From NCBI GenBank assembly GCA_003415625.1, contig PYIU01000003.1:2356001-2420000 (forward strand): a DNA stretch of 64,000 nt, read 5' to 3'. The stretch is from Aquanectria penicillioides. Taxonomy: Eukaryota; Ascomycota; Sordariomycetes; Hypocreales; Nectriaceae. Position 1 is the first letter of the stretch. Each line of letters opens with the position of its first letter. Under the pieces are notes generated by a model, which did not search any database, had not been told where the DNA came from, and saw nothing but the letters and a program-made list of their open reading frames with translations. Made by a program: the position numbers and the translations under genes. Below are positions 59,782-64,000 of the stretch, piece by piece.

Positions 59782-62700
59782 ATGACTTCGTCCACTGCCG
59801 CTGCTCCGGCCGCTGCAGGCCCCAACCCCAATGGCTTTGGCCTGCACCCGGAGCCGCCTGCGCATACGCCTACGCCAATGCCTGCGACCGAGCCCGCGCC
59901 TGAGACCGCTTCCATGCCGTCCGCCGCGGCCTCGTCTGACGCTCGTCTCCCCGCTGCCGTCGATGAGAAAACTCGTCAGCCTTCGACGGCTACATCAGAA
60001 TCGGCTTCCGCGCCTCCGACTGCCCCTGCGCCTTCAGATGCAGCCCCGGCTCTTGAATCACAAACCGCGACTCCGACCGCTCCCGCATCCACATCCGCGT
60101 CGACTTCTGCAGCACCAACCGCAACAACGTCAACAACATTAGCCTCTGCCCCGGCTCCCGCCCCAACCACAGCCTCGGTGCCGATACAACAACCACAACA
60201 GCAGCCTCCTCTGCCATCAACACCGCCCCCCGCGTCTCGTTCTGCCGTCGCCAACATGGCGGCGGACAACGGCGCCGCTGCCGCCGTCCATCAGCAACCG
60301 CAAGCGGGGGCGTCCGATGTTCAAGCTGCACCAACTGCCGACGGCCCCCCTCAGCCGACCATCCAATGCCAGATGCTCCTGCCGTCAACGGCCCCGACGC
60401 GACACCCAACCCTGCCGAAGCTGATGCTCAACACCAAGCAACGCCCATGCAACAGATGCACGCCCAGCCCAACACCACCAGCATGGCCGCTGCCGACCAC
60501 TACGCACCTTCGACCCCCTTCACTCCGGCTCCCATGTCTAACCTCGACCAGCACGCCTACATGATGATGGCTTTGGCATCCATGTCTGGCGCAGCCAGCG
60601 CCATGTCGCCGCCTCCTACCGTCACGCCCTCTCAGGTCACATTGCCCAACCCCATGGACGAGGCCTTCCACGGCCTTGCTCCCGCCAACACCATCCGCCA
60701 GGCTGGCGCTGAGAAAGCCCTCGAATCCTTCGCGCGCATCGAGTTTGCCGACAGTGTGTTCCAGATGACAACCTACGCCGTCATTATTGGGCGAGATCAG
60801 CGCGCTCTCGAGCAGGCGCGCCGTGACGAGAAACGTGCCGAGGAGCATAGACGTCGCGTCGAAGAGAATGCCAGCAAAGGTCTTCCCCCTCCCTCACCCA
60901 TTGCCCATGAGCGAGGAAAATTTAGCAAATCCCTATGTCAGCGAGGAAGGCGGAATGCTGGGACCCGAATCAGACAATGGAGATAACGAACGGCCGACGA
61001 AGCGACGAAAGACGAGTACCCAGGGTTCCTCTCAGCACGACAACGATGAAGCGCAACAGGCGCAAGAGAACATGATTTCAAACCGTCAATATGTATCCCA
61101 TACCCCCGGTGCCGCTGCTGTAGACTTGGCCTCGTTGCGCCCTTCACCATGGCATGTTCCCGTCATCGGTATTCATTCGCCTGGTCCTAACATTGCGAGC
61201 AAAACCAAGGCCATCTCGCGAGAGCATCTCAAGATTGCGTATAACCAAAAGGAAGGCGTGTTTGAGGCTATTCCCCTGCACAAGAATGGATTCTTCTGTG
61301 AGGATGTACACTACAAAAGCGACAAGGTTGTGTTGAAATGCGGCGATAGGCTACAAATCAAAGATGTCGACTTTCGTTTCTTGATCAATGGCGTGGAACG
61401 AGGTAGAACAGGCGCCGAAGAAGACATGGAGGAAGAGTCTGCACCGGCCACGAAGAAACGTTCACATGGAGGAAAGGAGATGAGCTTTGACTTCGAGTCT
61501 TCCCATGGCAACGGCGAAGTGCATGATACAAGCGACGAGCTTTCCGAAGTGGGCAGCCCTCCAGAACTGTCTGACTTTGGAGACGACGATGAAGTCGAAG
61601 AAAGCGAAGTAGTCGAGACGGTGGAAGCGGAGCCAGAGCCAGAGCAGCCTGTACCGGAAGCAGAGGCTCGAGTCAAGCAAGAACTCGTGCCTGAACCACA
61701 ACAACTAATACCCCAGATACCCAAGAAGAGAGGGCCCGGAAGGCCACCGAAGAACGGAATCATGTCGAAACGAGAACAGCGTCTGCTCAAGAAGCAGCAG
61801 CAGGAAATGGCTAAGAAAACTTTGCCGCAAGCGCCGCCAGTCGAGCCGCCAGTCAAGCGCAAGGTCGGACGGCCAAGAAAACACCCGCTTCCAGAGAATT
61901 CAAGCGAGCGGCCAGAAAAGAGAAAGTACAAACCCCGAAAACCGAAAGGCGAAGATGGCGCAGAGGGATCAGATGCTGAACGGCGTGCCAGGGAGAAGAA
62001 GGAGAAGAAAACCCGCCCCAAGTCGCCTCCGCTGGAGCTCAAGATTGAAGATTACACCGAAGAACAACTTCAGAAACCCAACAAGAACTATGGCGTCCTC
62101 ATTGACGAAACTCTCACCGCAGCAGGGCCAGATGGCCTTACGCTCAAACAGATCTACAAACGCATCTGCCAGCGCTATCCTTGGTTTTATTTCCATACCG
62201 AAACCAAGGGTTGGGAGAGCAGTGTTCGGCACAACCTCATTGGGAACGAAGCCTTCAAGAAGGACGAGACGACTAACTTGTGGTCACGAGTTCCGGGTGT
62301 TGAGCTCGATGCAGGGAAGAAGCGCAAGGCTACGTCTCCAGATCGTGGGCTGGCAGCAGCTCAAGCCTATGGCCAATATCCATATCCATACAACGCTGCA
62401 CAACATATTCCTCAAGGGGCACCTGGTTATCACCCTCCAGGCCAGCCGCCGCCTGTGTACCAGGTTCCCGGATACAACGCCCAGCAGGCTCAGCCTGGAC
62501 GGCCAGTGCAGCCCTATGGGGCATCTACGTCCCCGCCTGGTCAACCTGCTCCAGCTGTGGCATCTCAACCACCCGCGCCGGCCCAGTTGCCAGGCTACGG
62601 GCCCCCTCCTGCTCCCGCTCGGCCACAGATTGGAGGACCTCAGCCTGGGACTTACAGTTCGCCTTACGCCAGGCCACCGCCGCAGCCTGCAAATCCTCCG

Positions 62701-63462
62701 ATCAAAAGCGAAGACGTGCATGCCGCGGCTGCAGTGCCGCCTGCTCAGCCGCCTTCAGCTGTGGCAGTGGCGGCGGCGGCGGCGGCGGCGGCGACAAAGA
62801 CAATCCCTGGGCCGGCGCCAGCTGCCCAGCATCCTACTCCTGCTGCTGCTGCTGCTGCCGCCGCTGCTACTGCTGCTACCAGCCGCCCCCTTGCCGCCAC
62901 TCCCACGCCTGCCGTCCCTGCACGACCTGTCATCGAGCCCCGTCTACTATCAGCAGTCGTAGGGCTCAAGAACGGCCTCGTAGAAAATCTTAAGAAGGCT
63001 CGCAACCCCAAGGCTGAGGCTATTGTCATGTCAGCCCTGAATCGTTGCATCGGTCTAAAGAAGGAAGCGACCGAGAACGAAAAGATGGAAAGCATCTGCA
63101 TGAAAGGTATCCGTCAGGTAATCGAGGGCTTCACCAAGACCAAGAGTCCGGCTCCCGGGGCGACTCCATCTTCGAGCGATATGCCCCTTGTCTTTGAGGC
63201 CAAGGTGCTGGCGTCCCTGAATGGCTTCAAGGATGTGTCCATCAAGGCACTGAAGGCCAAGCTCGGCGAGGCTAAGGCTGAGGCCGTGACCCTATCTGCT
63301 ATTGACCGCGTTCTTGGGCTCGCCGACGCCAGCATAGTGCCACCGCCAGCTGAGGGTGAGCCTTCCGTGGGTAATTTTGAGGGTGTTGAGCAGCACCTCA
63401 TCAAGTCGATCCGCCAGCTTCTGACTGGCATGAACCAGAAGCTTCATGGCGCCGGTTCCTAA
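59782..63462 (+). CDS. Fhl1-like regulator: FHA, AT-hooks, forkhead, duplicated C-terminal module (two frame breaks)
   Basis: Nuclear transcription regulator of the Fhl1 group, which in yeasts controls ribosomal-protein genes. About 1226 residues, single exon. The N-terminal 300 residues are Ala/Pro/Thr/Gln-rich and disordered. The FHA domain begins near residue 331 (YAVIIGRDQ) and resumes near 476 (ISREHLKIAYN ... GDRLQIKDVDFRFLING) after an acidic/basic insert of about 140 residues. AT-hooks lie near 650 (RGPGRPPKNG) and 692 (VGRPRKHP). The forkhead domain, about 766-845, shows YGVLIDETL, LTLKQIYKRI and the recognition helix WESSVRHNL. A Pro/Gln/Ala region follows, and then two related helical modules of about 65 residues end the protein. 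Frame breaks: the C6 run at 60345-60350 needs one more C; near 60880-60935, probably the CCC at 60931-60933, there is one base too many, or a non-standard 46-nt intron 60880-60925. Confidence 0.88.
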
Positions 63463-64000
63463 GCTCAACAACGTGCTGTTTTGGTATTCGTCTAAGCAAA
63501 TGACGAGTGAGGAAAGATGGCGAGAATGCAAGGGATAGAAATAAGGACTTGTCAATGAATATTGTGCTTTTTTCTTTTTGGAGGGCGTTATTTCATGGTC
63601 TAATGATGAGTATGACCGGGGCGTGTGCTGGATAGGTTAGCTTTTAATGGCCTATCCGTTGTTAGAACGGGAACCGAAGGACTATTTTTTGTTTTCCACG
63701 GGCATTTTGATAGCTCGATGAAAGCGAGTCAGCCTCTCGAGGGAATTCATTCTTCTTCTTGTTGATCGATATGATATACCTCTAGAACAAGCGGGAATCT
63801 ATCTAAACAACGCATCATCCATCAATCAAATCTACGTTTCTGTGTTGTGTCAAAGTGTCCTAACAGCATGGGCCCCGTGGTTGCTTTGTATGGGTCTGTT
63901 CCATAACAATATCTGATTCACAAGAGGCATCAAAATTCGCGAACTTGTCACCGCATCAACCTTACGACTCAGTGAAGGAAGCATTTAGGAGGTTGACAAT
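63463..64000. other. 3' flank of the forkhead gene
   Basis: Probable 3' UTR and intergenic sequence to the window end; T-rich stretches near 63568 and 63685. No gene seen. Confidence 0.5.

Noticed and set aside
60880..60925. 46-nt intron in the forkhead gene (GTCTTC ... TTTAG)
   Set aside because: It is in phase, but the donor is non-consensus, no branch point is visible and the segment reads as plausible coding sequence; kept only as an alternative to a one-base error at 60931-60933.

Overview
The window reads as nuclear DNA of a filamentous ascomycete (Pezizomycotina, most likely a Sordariomycete; a Hypocreales-type genome is my inference from gene content and not tested). The evidence is short spliceosomal introns of about 50-120 nt with GTA/GTG donors and CTAAC/CTGAC-like branch points, very long intergenic spaces, and typical fungal families: Zn2Cys6 regulator, PTH11-type receptor, RTA1, QutR/QA-1S repressor, FHA-forkhead. 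I can support 14 protein genes (one cut by the window start) and one decayed gene. I saw no rRNA, convincing tRNA, transposon or CRISPR array.

Layout: 1-2209 (+) QutR-like quinate repressor, 5'-partial; 2.2-11.2 kb gene-free; 11165-14213 (+) Zn2Cys6 transcription factor; 15892-17967 (-) 14-TM MFS transporter of the vacuolar amino-acid type; 21829-24781 (+) one reading frame joining a PTH11-like 7-TM domain to a FucP-type MFS transporter; 25148-27041 (-) ferric reductase; 29580-30574 (-) classical SDR; 31601-32401 (+) ruined sorbose/mannitol-reductase-like SDR; 34170-35576 (-) secreted short tyrosinase with a 14-nt microexon; 40927-42389 (+) second PTH11-like protein; 42883-44161 (-) RTA1-family membrane protein; 46835-48498 (+) arrestin-like Rsp5 adaptor; 49327-50413 (+) mitochondrial-type lipase/hydrolase; 51173-51443 (-) 63-residue single-TM protein; 56550-58003 (+) MOT1-type molybdate transporter; 59782-63462 (+) Fhl1-like FHA/AT-hook/forkhead regulator.

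The genes do not form one pathway. Membrane sensing and transport is the recurring theme (two fungal-rhodopsin proteins, three MFS/SulP-like carriers, RTA1, ferric reductase, arrestin adaptor), interleaved with regulators. Five otherwise well-conserved plus-strand genes (qutR, the Zn2Cys6 factor, arrestin, MOT1, fhl1) each change reading frame by a single base, nearly always at a run of C or G. The simplest explanation is base-level consensus error at G/C homopolymers, so these genes should be treated as probably intact. The SDR remnant is different: it has lost its 5' part, an internal block, its catalytic lysine and its stop, and is a true pseudogene.

The two most unusual observations are the receptor-transporter fusion at 21.8-24.8 kb and the FHA/forkhead protein with a split FHA domain and a duplicated C-terminal module.
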